From assembly GCA_963747375.1 (NCBI GenBank), contig CAVVFL010000012.1, positions 62,001 to 126,000 of the forward strand: a stretch of DNA of 64,000 nt, in the 5' to 3' direction. Below the pieces are notes generated by a model. The model was not told where the DNA came from. It saw only the letters and a list, made by a program, of their open reading frames with translations, and made no database searches. Source of the stretch: Sva-07 sp963747375 (GTDB lineage Bacteria > Actinomycetota > Acidimicrobiia > Acidimicrobiales > Ilumatobacteraceae). Each line of letters opens with the position of its first letter. Positions within the stretch are counted from its first letter, which is position 1. Shown piece after piece: positions 33,480 to 41,783 of the stretch. The translations under genes were made by a program, and so were the position numbers.

Positions 33480-35259
33480 ATGTCCGCGGCCCCGCCACCC
33501 ACATCGACGGTCATCGCGCACCGCTACGAACTCCAACGCATGCTCGCCCAGGGCGGCATGGCCGAGGTGTGGCTCGCCGTCGACCTCACACTCGACCGCA
33601 AGGTCGCCGTGAAATGGCTGAAGCCCTCGTTGGCCACCGACCCCGTGGTCGCCGAACGATTCCGACGTGAAGCGATCGCCGCGGCGAGCCTCAACCATCC
33701 CAACATCGTCGCCGTCCACGACGTGTTCGAACAGGACGGCCGCCAGGCAGTCGTGATGCAACTGGTCGAGGGCAAGAGCCTGCGCCAGGTCCTCGACACC
33801 CAGAAGCGGCTGAGTCCGGAACTCACCTGTCACATCGGCACCTGCGTGGCCGCCGCGCTCGATCACGCGCACGCTGCGGGGTTCGTCCATCGCGACGTCA
33901 AGCCCGGCAACATCATGATGACCTCCGACGGGCGGGTCCTCCTGACCGACTTCGGCATCGCCAAGGGTCTGCAGTCGGCCGAAGCCGACCTGACCAGCGA
34001 CAACATCATGATGGGCACCGCCAAGTACCTGTCGCCCGAGCAGGTGCGCGGCAAGAAGCTCGACGGCCGGGCCGACCTCTACTCGCTCGGACTGGTGCTG
34101 TACGAGTGCCTGGCCGGCCGGGTGCCGTTCCTCGGTGAGACCGACGCCGACACGGCCCTCGCCCGACTCCAACGCGACCCCACCGACCTCGCACGACTGC
34201 GCGCGACGCTGCCGACCAAGCTCGTGATCGTCATCCACCAGCTCCTCGCCCGCAATCCGGCCCAACGCCCGGCATCAGGGGCCGAACTGGTCGACACGCT
34301 GCGCGATGCCGCCAAGGACGGCCCGCCCGCAATCGATCCGACGCCCTACGAGCACTCGCCGGTTGCTCCCTTCGGCGGGCGTCGCTTGCGGCGCGCTCCC
34401 TCCGACGTGGCGGGCCGCGCATCCGATCGAGCTCGAGCGACCAGTACACCCCCGGTCGGCACCCCTGCCGTCGGATCGATCCCCGGCGAGGTGGGCCACA
34501 CCGGCACGACGCCGATCGTCGCGCCGACGAGCGCGACGGCGTTCGCCGCGCTTGGCGGCCCACGACGAACTCACTCCCCCGGCCGGTCGCGACCTTCGCG
34601 GCAAGCCGGCGCGTGGACTCACCCAGGAGTGGAAGCCCGCGTTCACCGTGGTCGCGGTGCTGCTCGTGGCCGCCATCGGCGTCGGAGCGCTGCTGTGGGC
34701 CAACCTGGAGTTCGGTGGCGGGGAATCGGTCGCGTCGACGCCGGCGCTCCCCGATGACAGTGTTGCCGCCCCGGCCGCCAGCACCCCCGCGGCGCTCGTC
34801 GGCACGACCATCGCGACGATCACTGCCTACGACCCCGATGGCGACGGCAGCGAGAACGACGGCGACGCCGTCCTCGCCACTGCCGACGCCAACGCGTCGA
34901 CCTCATGGGGAACCGTGTGCTACTCCTCGAAGTACCTCGGTGGCAAGGGAGGTGTGGGGCTCGTCGTCACCTTCGACGCCCCACTGCAGAAGGCGCTCCG
35001 GGTCGACGTCCAGACGGCGCCCTATCAGGTGGCATTCTTCGCGTCCGACGCTGAGACGATCCCCGCGAACATCGCCGACTGGGGCGCCGAACTCGGAGCC
35101 ACGCAGTTCGCCGACGAGACGGGCACGGTCACCTCGCCGGTTCCGGCGGTCCCCGCACGTCACATGTTCATCATGCTCAAGGAACTCGGTCCCGATGCGA
35201 CCTGCACCGACGCCAACCCGTATCGCGGGCGCCTCGGCGAGATCGCCATCGTGAACTGA
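33480..35259 (+). CDS. Membrane Ser/Thr protein kinase with extracellular discoidin-like domain; one frameshift site
   Basis: About 592 residues. Kinase domain at residues 14-275: GGMAEV loop, VAVK (Lys45), HRDVKPGN (137-144), DFG (157-159), YLSPEQ; all catalytic residues are present. Then a disordered linker rich in Ala, Pro and Thr, one helix (FTVVAVLLVAAIGVGALLWA) and an extracellular domain with AYDPDGDGSENDGDAV, STSWGTVCYSSKYLGGKGGVGLVVTF. One G near 34554 must be removed to join FAAL to AHDELTPP. In M. tuberculosis this position holds mviN/murJ, whose C-terminal half has a pseudokinase and a similar external domain. Here the flippase part is absent and the kinase looks active. Confidence 0.87.
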
Positions 35260-35280
35260 ACCGTTCGTTACGCTCCACGC

Positions 35281-35895
35281 ATCTCCACGCATCTCGACGA
35301 CAGCGCACTGGTTGCCGCCGCACAGGGCGGCGACAGGAACGCGCTCGATCAGCTGCTCCGGCGCCACTACGACCGGATCCACGCCGTCTGTCGTCGCATC
35401 GCCGGAGGCAGCCGTGACGCCGACGACGCGTGCCAGGAAGCACTCATCAAGATCGTCCGCAACCTCCCACGCTTCGACGGTCGATCGTCGTTCGGAACCT
35501 GGGCCTACCGCATCGCCACCAACGCCTCGCTCGACGAACTCCGCAAGCGCGACCGGCGACCGAGGCTCGACAACGGCGACGACGGCGTGGTCGACCGGGC
35601 CGACGACCGCGCCACTCACGACGTCGACGAGGTCGGCGACCGCCTGATCCTCGACCAGGCCCTCGCCGATCTGCCCGACGACCTTCGTGCCGCGGTCGTG
35701 CTGCGCGACACCGCACACCTCGACTACGCCGAGATCGCCGAGGTGCTCGACATCCCGGTCGGAACCGTGAAGTCACGCATTTCACGGGGCCGCGCCGCCC
35801 TCGCCCAGCGACTCCGACTCGACCTGGATCTGCCGAATTCACCCGAGCACGGGAACCAACCGCCCCCCGACGAGCGTCCAACAGACCGCACATGA
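35281..35895 (+). CDS. sigM: ECF-type RNA polymerase sigma factor, SigM-like; start codon not identified
   Basis: About 204 residues. Region 2 reads DSALVAAAQGGDRNALDQLLRRHYDRIHAVCRRI (residues about 7-40), DADDACQEALIKIVRNLPRFDGRSSFGTWAYRIATNASLDELR; region 4 reads LPDDLRAAVVLRDTAHLDYAEIAEVLDIPVGTVKSRISRGR. No ATG, GTG or TTG lies in frame between the kinase stop (35257-35259) and region 2, so the start given (ATC 35281) is a placeholder. A missing or wrong base in the CTCCACGCAT direct repeat just upstream, or a CTG start, would explain it. It overlaps the anti-sigma gene as ATGA. Position and partner match SigM of mycobacteria. Confidence 0.82.
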   Translation: MSTHLDDSALVAAAQGGDRNALDQLLRRHYDRIHAVCRRIAGGSRDADDACQEALIKIVRNLPRFDGRSSFGTWAYRIATNASLDELRKRDRRPRLDNGDDGVVDRADDRATHDVDEVGDRLILDQALADLPDDLRAAVVLRDTAHLDYAEIAEVLDIPVGTVKSRISRGRAALAQRLRLDLDLPNSPEHGNQPPPDERPTDRT

Positions 35896-36752
35896 ACGAC
35901 GACCTGATTCTGCTTGCGAGCGCATACCTCGACGGTGACGTGACCGCCGACGAGCGCGCCCGCGTCGAGGCCGACGAGGCACTCCTCGCGGAAGTCGAGC
36001 GGCTGCGTTACGTCCAGGCGCTGCTCGCGAAGACCGAGCCGTCGTCGATCTCGGTGCGCGAATCGCTGCTGGCGAATGCCCTCGATGCGTGGGATCGAGT
36101 GCCCGCGGCAACCACGGCATCGTCGGCGCCCACGTCACTCGCCGACCGCCGACGTGCCTCTTCGAACCGCCGGCTCCTGGGGGTGGCGGCCGCCATCGTG
36201 CTCGTGCTCGCCGGTGGCATCGTGTTGCAGACCGTCTCGTCGAACAGCACCGACGACTCGGCGTCGCAGTCGGCCACCGACGCGACCGACCCACCGGATG
36301 TCGCCGCGCTCTCCGAGGCAGCCGACGAGGTAGCCGGCAAAGCCGCCGACGAGCTGGCGAGCCCGGCGCAGGCCCCATTGGCCGACGCCACGCTTCCCGA
36401 AGGCGCCGAACTCGACACCGGCATCGACGATGCAGCACCACCGACCGAGACGGAACTCGAGCAACTCGACACACCCGAGGAACTCGGGATCTTCGCCTCC
36501 GACGCCGTCGACGCACCCCAGGACCCTGATGTCCCTGCGGCAACCAGCGCGTCGATCGACGATCGACTCACCGCTTCGGAGTCGGCGACCCTCGAGGCTC
36601 AGTGGCCGTTGTGTCTCGGCGCCGACTTTGTCGTCGGCCCCGCGCGCTACGGAACCATCGAGGTCGTCGTGGGTGTCGACGAAGGTCGCGGGCTCGCCCT
36701 GGCGTATCTCGCGGAGAACTGCCGCGAAGTCGCCCGTGCGCGCCTTCCGTGA
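35892..36752 (+). CDS. Membrane anti-sigma factor paired with the SigM-like sigma
   Basis: 286 residues. The N-terminal helical segment LLASAYLDGDVTADERARVEADEALLAEVERLRYVQ resembles the sigma-binding anti-sigma domain but lacks the HxxxCxxC zinc motif. One helix (LLGVAAAIVLVLAGGIVLQTV) spans the membrane. An acidic, Asp/Ala/Pro-rich external stretch is followed by a compact C-terminal part with two cysteines (WPLCLGADFVV and LAENCREVAR) that may pair. ATG 35892 overlaps the sigma stop as ATGA. Sequestering sigma at the membrane is the expected role. Confidence 0.8.
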   Translation: MNDDLILLASAYLDGDVTADERARVEADEALLAEVERLRYVQALLAKTEPSSISVRESLLANALDAWDRVPAATTASSAPTSLADRRRASSNRRLLGVAAAIVLVLAGGIVLQTVSSNSTDDSASQSATDATDPPDVAALSEAADEVAGKAADELASPAQAPLADATLPEGAELDTGIDDAAPPTETELEQLDTPEELGIFASDAVDAPQDPDVPAATSASIDDRLTASESATLEAQWPLCLGADFVVGPARYGTIEVVVGVDEGRGLALAYLAENCREVARARLP

Positions 36753-36760
36753 GTGGCGGC

Positions 36761-36766
36761 TAACCT
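36761..36766 (+). promoter_or_regulatory. Leaderless -10 hexamer TAACCT for the small membrane protein gene
   Basis: TAACCT followed by 7 nt and ATG 36774. It supports ATG 36774 over the in-frame GTG at 36753 that abuts the anti-sigma stop. Confidence 0.5.
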
Positions 36767-36773
36767 CGCCCAC

Positions 36774-37097
36774 ATGCCGGCCAATCCGCTCACCGATCCG
36801 AACTGGGCCACCGAGACCACGGACATGGTCGTCAGCTTCATCGACACGGTGCGGTCGAAGACCACCCAGAACCTGGTCTATGCGGCTCGCGGCGTCGTCT
36901 TCGGTCTGATCGCCCTGATCGTCGGGGCGTTCGCGCTCACCATCGCGCTCGTGATGTCGATGCGGGGTCTGCAGGCGCTGCTCGAACTCGCCACCACATG
37001 GGAACGCGCGGTCTACCTGAGTTACTTCATCGTCGGCGGAGTCTTCTCCATCGGCGGTGTCTGGCTGTTCAAGAAGCGCAACACCGTCGCGAGCTGA
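36774..37097 (+). CDS. Small two-helix membrane protein (holin/YqjD-like), function unknown
   Basis: 107 residues. An amphipathic N-terminal segment (TTDMVVSFIDTVRSKTTQNLVYAAR) precedes two hydrophobic helices (VVFGLIALIVGAFALTIALVM and LSYFIVGGVFSIGGVWLF) and a basic C-terminus (KKRNTVAS). Layout resembles actinobacterial holin-like or phage-holin-family proteins, but there is no prophage here. It lies between the anti-sigma gene and trxB; a lipid or cell-wall accessory role is only a guess. Confidence 0.7.
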   Translation: MPANPLTDPNWATETTDMVVSFIDTVRSKTTQNLVYAARGVVFGLIALIVGAFALTIALVMSMRGLQALLELATTWERAVYLSYFIVGGVFSIGGVWLFKKRNTVAS

Positions 37098-37167
37098 ACG
37101 CCCGTGGCGGCCCGGTCGTCCACTGCGTGCATCCCCGACACTCTCCCAACGCATTCAAGGAGTCCCC

Positions 37168-38121
37168 ATGGCCGACGTCCGCGACGTCATCATCATCGGA
37201 TCGGGCCCTGCCGGCCTGACCGCAGCGATCTACACCGCCCGAGCCAACCTGTCACCCCTGCTCATCGAGGGTGAACCGTCGAGTTCCAGCGATCAGCCCG
37301 GTGGCCAGCTCATGCTGACGACCGAGGTCGAGAACTTCCCGGGTTTCCCCGACGGCGTCATGGGACCCGACCTGATGGCCAGCATGCGCGCCCAGGCCAT
37401 GAAGTTCGGAACCGAGATCATCACGGAGAAGGTGACCAAGGTCGACTTCTCCCAGCGTCCGTTCCGGATCTGGATCCGTGAGGACGAGTACCTGGCGAAC
37501 GCCGTCATCGTGAGCACGGGTGCCCAGTCGCTGATGCTCGGTCTCGAGGCCGAGCGGCGACTCATCGGCCATGGCCTGTCGACGTGCGCCACCTGCGACG
37601 GCTTCTTCTTCCGAGGCCACGAAATCGCCGTCGTCGGCGGCGGTGACTCGGCCATCGAGGAGGCGACGTTCCTCACGAAGTTCGCCGACAAGGTGACCAT
37701 CATCCACCGCCGCGACGAGTTGCGCGCCTCGAAGATCATGCAGGATCGCGCGATGGCCAACCCGAAGATCGAGTTCCTCTGGAACTCCCGGGTCACCGAG
37801 ATCTTCGGTGAGACGGGCGTCAGCGGTGTCGAGATCACGAGCACCATCGACGGTTCGGTCTCGACGCTGCCAGTGACCGGGCTGTTCGTGGCAATCGGAC
37901 ACCGTCCGAACACCGACCTGTTCACAGGTCAACTCGACATGGACCCGGCGACGGGGTATCTCGTGACCAGGCCCGATTCGTCGTACACCGACGTCGATGG
38001 CGTGTTCGCCTGCGGCGACGTGCAAGACGACAACTACCGCCAGGCGATCACGGCGGCCGGGTCCGGATGCATGGCCGCCATCGATGCCGAACGCTGGCTC
38101 GAGGACAACGCCCATCACTGA
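37168..38121 (+). CDS. trxB: Thioredoxin reductase
   Basis: 317 residues. FAD site IIIGSGPAGLTAAIYTARANL, redox-active CATC in STCATCDGFFFRG, NADPH site VVGGGDSAIEEATFLTKFA followed by HRRDELRASK, and GVFACGDVQDDNYRQAITAAGSGCMAAIDAERWL at the FAD end. ATG 37168 has AAGGAG 5 nt upstream. It transfers electrons from NADPH to the thioredoxin encoded next. Confidence 0.97.
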   Translation: MADVRDVIIIGSGPAGLTAAIYTARANLSPLLIEGEPSSSSDQPGGQLMLTTEVENFPGFPDGVMGPDLMASMRAQAMKFGTEIITEKVTKVDFSQRPFRIWIREDEYLANAVIVSTGAQSLMLGLEAERRLIGHGLSTCATCDGFFFRGHEIAVVGGGDSAIEEATFLTKFADKVTIIHRRDELRASKIMQDRAMANPKIEFLWNSRVTEIFGETGVSGVEITSTIDGSVSTLPVTGLFVAIGHRPNTDLFTGQLDMDPATGYLVTRPDSSYTDVDGVFACGDVQDDNYRQAITAAGSGCMAAIDAERWLEDNAHH

Positions 38122-38132
38122 GTCCGTCGTGG

Positions 38133-38182
38133 CCCGGACATCATCCGGGTCACCGGCGGGAATGTTCCGGGTCACCAGCGGG
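38133..38182 (+). promoter_or_regulatory. trxB hairpin and direct repeat upstream of trxA
   Basis: The hairpin CCCGGA-CATCA-TCCGGG (38133-38149) lies 11 bp after the trxB stop. Overlapping it, CCGGGTCACCGGCGGG (38145-38160) is repeated as CCGGGTCACCAGCGGG (38167-38182), one base different, at a 22-bp period, i.e. about two helical turns. A possible -10, TATTCT, follows at 38199-38204. This looks like a two-site operator for trxA. Confidence 0.45.
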
Positions 38183-38238
38183 TTGATCCCACCGCGTCTA
38201 TTCTTGCCACCCCGGCATCGCTGCGAAAGGACCTCCCC

Positions 38239-38577
38239 ATGGCCAACGGCATTGTGAATCTGTCCACCAACACCTTCGACGAGACCATCATCGGCTCGGA
38301 CAAGCCGGTCATCGTCGATTTCTGGGCCGAATGGTGCGGGCCGTGCAAGCAGATCGCACCGATCCTCGAGGAGATCGCGGGCGAGAACTCGGATCAACTC
38401 ACCGTTGCCAAGCTGAATGTCGATGACAATCCCGACCTCGCCATGCGGTACAACGTGATGAGTATCCCCACGCTGCTCGTGTTCTCCGGTGGCGAGGTGT
38501 CCAAACGCCTCGTCGGCGCGAAGAGCAAGGGCGCCCTGCTCCAGGAGCTCGACGAATTCCTCACGACCACACCCTGA
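38239..38577 (+). CDS. trxA: Thioredoxin
   Basis: 112 residues with the classical active site WAEWCGPCKQIAPILEEIA and cis-proline in SIPTLLVFSGGE. ATG 38239 has AAAGGA upstream. Partner of TrxB; the downstream cwlM-like gene may start by overlapping its stop codon. Confidence 0.98.
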   Translation: MANGIVNLSTNTFDETIIGSDKPVIVDFWAEWCGPCKQIAPILEEIAGENSDQLTVAKLNVDDNPDLAMRYNVMSIPTLLVFSGGEVSKRLVGAKSKGALLQELDEFLTTTP

Positions 38578-39560
38578 AGAACCTGCTCCCACTGACCGAA
38601 GGTCAGCGTGGAGAAGCAGTTCGCGACCTGCAGCGTCGCCTCGGCGTCGTCGGGTTTCCCGCCAGCGGTGACGCGTCCGGCATGTTCGGCGCGTCCACGC
38701 GGGAGGCAGTTGCGAGTTTTCAGCGCCAGCGTGGTCTCCACGTCAGCGGGACCTGCGACGAACCGACGTGGCTCACTCTGGTGGAAGCCGGCTTCACACT
38801 GGGCGACCGCCTCCTGCTGCTCGGGGCACCACAACTGCGCGGCGACGACGTGGCCGCATTGCAGACCGCCCTCAATCACCTCGGGTTCGACTGTGGACGT
38901 CCCGACGGCATCATGGGACCTGCCACGGCTCGGGCGCTCGAGGATTTCCAACGCAACTCGGGTCTGTCGGCCGATGGCGTCTGCGGCATCCACACGGTGC
39001 GCATGCTCGAACTCGTCAGCCGGCAGAGCGGCACCGGGCCTGGGGTGGCCGTGGTGCGTGAGAACGAGTCGATGACTGCGCATGTGTCGCTGAGCACCGT
39101 ACGAATCGTCGTGGGCCAGTTCGGCGGTCTCAGCTCGATCAGTCGGTCCCTGGCACGCGCGCTGCGCGAGGCAGGCGCCACGGTCATCTCGACCGACGAG
39201 TACGAGGCAGGTGCACACGCAGCTGCAGCGAATCGGTTCGGTGCGAACCTCTACATCGGATTCGAGGCGCGATCGGACGAACGATCGATCATCTCGTACT
39301 TTGCCGCACCTACGTTCGAGTCTGTGGGCGGGCGTACGCTGGCCTCACAGGCCGCGGCCCGATTGGAGCCCGTGTTCGCCGTCGCACCTGAGGTGCGCGG
39401 CATGCGCCTCCCGGTCCTGCGTGAGACCCGGATGCCGGCGGTGCTGTGTTCGCTCGGACCGGTCCGCGAGATCGTCGATGCAACGGACGCCATTGCCAGT
39501 GCGCTCGTGCTGGCGATCGTCGCGTGGGCCTCGTCGCCGATGACCGATCGCCACACCTGA
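38574..39560 (+). CDS. cwlM: CwlM-like protein: two peptidoglycan-binding repeats and an amidase_3-like domain without zinc ligands
   Basis: About 328 residues if it starts at CTG 38574, which overlaps the trxA stop as CTGA. The first in-frame ATG is 38682, but it would cut the first peptidoglycan-binding repeat (GEAVRDLQRRLGVVGFPASG begins before it). Second repeat: RGDDVAALQTALNHLGFDCG. The C-terminal domain aligns with amidase_3 (MRLPVLRETRMPAVLCSLGP), yet the zinc histidines and glutamate are gone: DPGHGG is replaced by VVGQFGG, SIHANA by YIGFEARS, and the LVE-type glutamate by LCSLG. So it should not be a hydrolase. In mycobacteria CwlM at this locus regulates MurA rather than cutting wall. 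Confidence 0.82.
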   Translation: MKNLLPLTEGQRGEAVRDLQRRLGVVGFPASGDASGMFGASTREAVASFQRQRGLHVSGTCDEPTWLTLVEAGFTLGDRLLLLGAPQLRGDDVAALQTALNHLGFDCGRPDGIMGPATARALEDFQRNSGLSADGVCGIHTVRMLELVSRQSGTGPGVAVVRENESMTAHVSLSTVRIVVGQFGGLSSISRSLARALREAGATVISTDEYEAGAHAAAANRFGANLYIGFEARSDERSIISYFAAPTFESVGGRTLASQAAARLEPVFAVAPEVRGMRLPVLRETRMPAVLCSLGPVREIVDATDAIASALVLAIVAWASSPMTDRHT

Positions 39561-39619
39561 CGCCTACCCACGTGGCCCGAACGCGGCCTGAGCGGATCGA
39601 TCGGCACTCGCAGGTATAG

Positions 39620-39640
39620 TTGTCCACAGTCTTGTGCACA
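39620..39640 (+). promoter_or_regulatory. DnaA-box pair in the gap between cwlM-like gene and parB
   Basis: TTGTCCACA at 39620-39628 is an exact actinobacterial DnaA box, and TTGTGCACA at 39632-39640 differs by one base. They are in a 246-bp gap between convergent genes. The rest of that gap shows no other clear feature. Confidence 0.55.
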
Positions 39641-39806
39641 CCTTGTGGGTTTGTCTCGACCAAACGTTGAGCGGATGGTCACCGACAGTGATGAACACCA
39701 GGTGAACTCCGGGCAACGGTGACGCTTCGCGTTCACCTCGATCTGTGGTCTCAGTCTGACGCGCGACCTGAGGATGACACTGCTCGAGGGCACATCGAGG
39801 CCTCCC

Positions 39807-40715
39807 TCAGCCGGCAATGACGCGATAGATCCGTTCGAGGTCTTCCAGGTCGGCGAACTCGATGCTCACCCGACCTCGCTTGGCCGACATCTGCACGCTC
39901 ACACGCGTTTCGAGGTGTTCGGCCAACAGGTTCTCGAGTTCCAACAGGCCCGGTGGGCGCAGCTTGGTGGCGGGCGTCAGACCAGCCCCATCGATCGGTG
40001 TGCTCGTCGGTTCGGGTGGTGCGTCAACCACCGGTTCGCCATCGCGGCGGACGGCGTCCTCGACCATGCGGACCGACCAACCGCCGGCGACGGCCTCGCG
40101 AGCCAGCGATTCCTGGCGTGACCGATCGGGGGTGCCGAGGAGTGCGCGTGCGTGTCCGGCCGACAACTGTCCGTCGGCGAGCAGACGCTGCACCGCTGGT
40201 GGGAGTCCCAGCAGCCGAAGACTGTTGGTGATCGCCGACCGACTCTTGCCGACCCGCGACGACACCTGATCATGGGTGAGGCCGAAGTCGTCGATCAGTT
40301 GCTGGTAGGCCGCTGATTCCTCGAGCGCAGTGAGGTCCTGGCGATGCAGGTTCTCCACCAATGCCTGTTCGATCGAGCTCGCGTCGTCGGTCACGCGAAT
40401 CACCGCCGGAATGGTGGTCAATCCCGCTCGCTGCGCGGCTCGCCATCGTCGCTCGCCGGCGATCAATTCGTAGGTGTGCTCGTCGAGTGGTCGAATGAGG
40501 ATCGGCTGGAGAACGCCCATCTCGGCGACCGATGCCGTCAACTCGCTCAGGCTCTCCTCGTCGAAGTGGACGCGTGGCTGATGCGGGTTCGGGCTGATTG
40601 CGGCGACGGCAATGTCGGCCAACACCGCCGCGGAGGCAGCATCGTCCGTCTCGGGACGTTCGGCCGTCGGGATGATCGAACTCAACCCCTTGCCGAGACC
40701 ACTAGATCGCGCCAT
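39807..40715 (-). CDS. parB: Chromosome-partitioning protein ParB
   Basis: 302 residues. The CTPase/ParB core has GERRWRAAQRAGLTTIPAVIR and ENLHRQDLTALEESAAYQQLIDDFG; the helix-turn-helix region is THDQVSSRVGKSRSAITNSLRLLGLP; a C-terminal dimer domain follows. It binds the parS sites between parA and rsmG and spreads as a clamp. ATG 40715 overlaps the parA stop by 14 nt, which suggests coupled translation. Confidence 0.97.
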   Translation of the reverse strand: MARSSGLGKGLSSIIPTAERPETDDAASAAVLADIAVAAISPNPHQPRVHFDEESLSELTASVAEMGVLQPILIRPLDEHTYELIAGERRWRAAQRAGLTTIPAVIRVTDDASSIEQALVENLHRQDLTALEESAAYQQLIDDFGLTHDQVSSRVGKSRSAITNSLRLLGLPPAVQRLLADGQLSAGHARALLGTPDRSRQESLAREAVAGGWSVRMVEDAVRRDGEPVVDAPPEPTSTPIDGAGLTPATKLRPPGLLELENLLAEHLETRVSVQMSAKRGRVSIEFADLEDLERIYRVIAG

Positions 40716-41562
40716 GGTGCACCTCCCGTGCAGCGTCTCGATAGGCAATGGCACCCCGCGACGTGGGATCGAATGTGGTGATGGGTTGACCGAACGACGG
40801 CGCCTCGGACAACCGGACCGACCGGGGAATCACCGACTTGAGCACCTTGTCACCGAAGTGTTCGCGCACTTCACTGACGACCTGGCCGGACAGCTTGGTC
40901 CGGGCGTCGTACATCACGCAGAGAATCGTACTGACATCCAACGATGGGTTGAGGTTGCGTTTGACCAAGTCGACGTTGCGGAGCAATTGGCCAAGACCTT
41001 CCAGCGCGTAGTACTCGCACTGGATCGGAACCAGCACCTCGCGGGCGGCGGCGAGGCCGTTGACGGTGAGAAGGCCCAACGATGGGGGACAGTCGATCAA
41101 GACGTAGTCGTAGTCGTCCAGCACCGCATCGATCGCCCGCTTGAGACGTTGCTCACGGCTGAACGCCGGGACGAGTTCGATCTCGGCACCGGCGAGGTCG
41201 AGTGACGCGGGCGCAACGAAGAGGTTTCGCACGTCGGTCGGCTCGACGACATTCTCGAGTGGTTCCTCATGCATCAGCACGTGGTACATCGAGTGCTCGA
41301 GACCTCGGTTCTCGATGCCGAGTCCGGTCGATGCGTTGCCCTGCGGATCGAGATCGATGATCAGGGTGCGCAATCCCATGTCGGCAAGGGCCGCACCGAG
41401 GTTCACCGTGGTCGTCGTCTTGCCGACGCCACCCTTCTGGTTGGCCAGCGCGATGATGCGGGGCAACGGGTGTCGATCGTGAGGCCTCGGTGGTGGTCCG
41501 GATGGGCCCGGATCAACGGTGGGCTCCGGGAAAACGGACGCCGGGGCGTCATGATCCGACAC
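40702..41562 (-). CDS. parA: Chromosome-partitioning ATPase ParA (Soj)
   Basis: 286 residues from GTG 41562, which has GGAG 5 nt upstream; an ATG at 41640 is also in frame but would run into the parS region. Deviant Walker A KGGVGKTTTTVNLGAALA, LIIDLDPQGNASTGLG, DYVLIDCPPSLGLLT and the non-specific DNA-binding region typical of type Ia ParA. A proline-rich 40-residue N-terminus precedes the ATPase core. It moves ParB-parS complexes. Confidence 0.96.
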   Translation of the reverse strand: MSDHDAPASVFPEPTVDPGPSGPPPRPHDRHPLPRIIALANQKGGVGKTTTTVNLGAALADMGLRTLIIDLDPQGNASTGLGIENRGLEHSMYHVLMHEEPLENVVEPTDVRNLFVAPASLDLAGAEIELVPAFSREQRLKRAIDAVLDDYDYVLIDCPPSLGLLTVNGLAAAREVLVPIQCEYYALEGLGQLLRNVDLVKRNLNPSLDVSTILCVMYDARTKLSGQVVSEVREHFGDKVLKSVIPRSVRLSEAPSFGQPITTFDPTSRGAIAYRDAAREVHHGAI

Positions 41563-41660
41563 GAATACTCCAGTAGGAACGTGTCGCGGGATGGGAGCTC
41601 CCGCGACGGGATCTCCCCACTCTGCCGTACCGGCCGCCACGACACAAGTATTTGCGTCAA

Positions 41661-41676
41661 TGTTTCACGTGAAACC
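41661..41676. promoter_or_regulatory. parS site 1
   Basis: TGTTTCACGTGAAACC matches the universal parS 16-mer TGTTTCACGTGAAACA at 15 of 16 positions. 99 bp upstream of the parA start. Confidence 0.9.
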
Positions 41677-41708
41677 ACAGGGAGATACTCGGTGTCGATC
41701 CATCGGAA

Positions 41709-41724
41709 TGTTCCACGTGAAACA
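41709..41724. promoter_or_regulatory. parS site 2
   Basis: TGTTCCACGTGAAACA matches the parS 16-mer at 15 of 16 positions, 48 bp from site 1. Together they load ParB about 4-5 kb from the replication origin. Confidence 0.9.
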
Positions 41725-41783
41725 TCCGTGGCACAGCGGGGCAGGGGAGTCCCACTCCGATCCCCATCGTCGAGGTGGTGTGC

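Noticed and set aside
30335..35259. murJ gene hidden by frameshifts
   Set aside because: All three frames were read; DUF6049, DegV and kinase fill the space and no 14-helix protein is present.
36774..37097. Prophage remnant from the holin-like protein
   Set aside because: Neighbours are anti-sigma and trxB genes in their usual order; no other phage gene.
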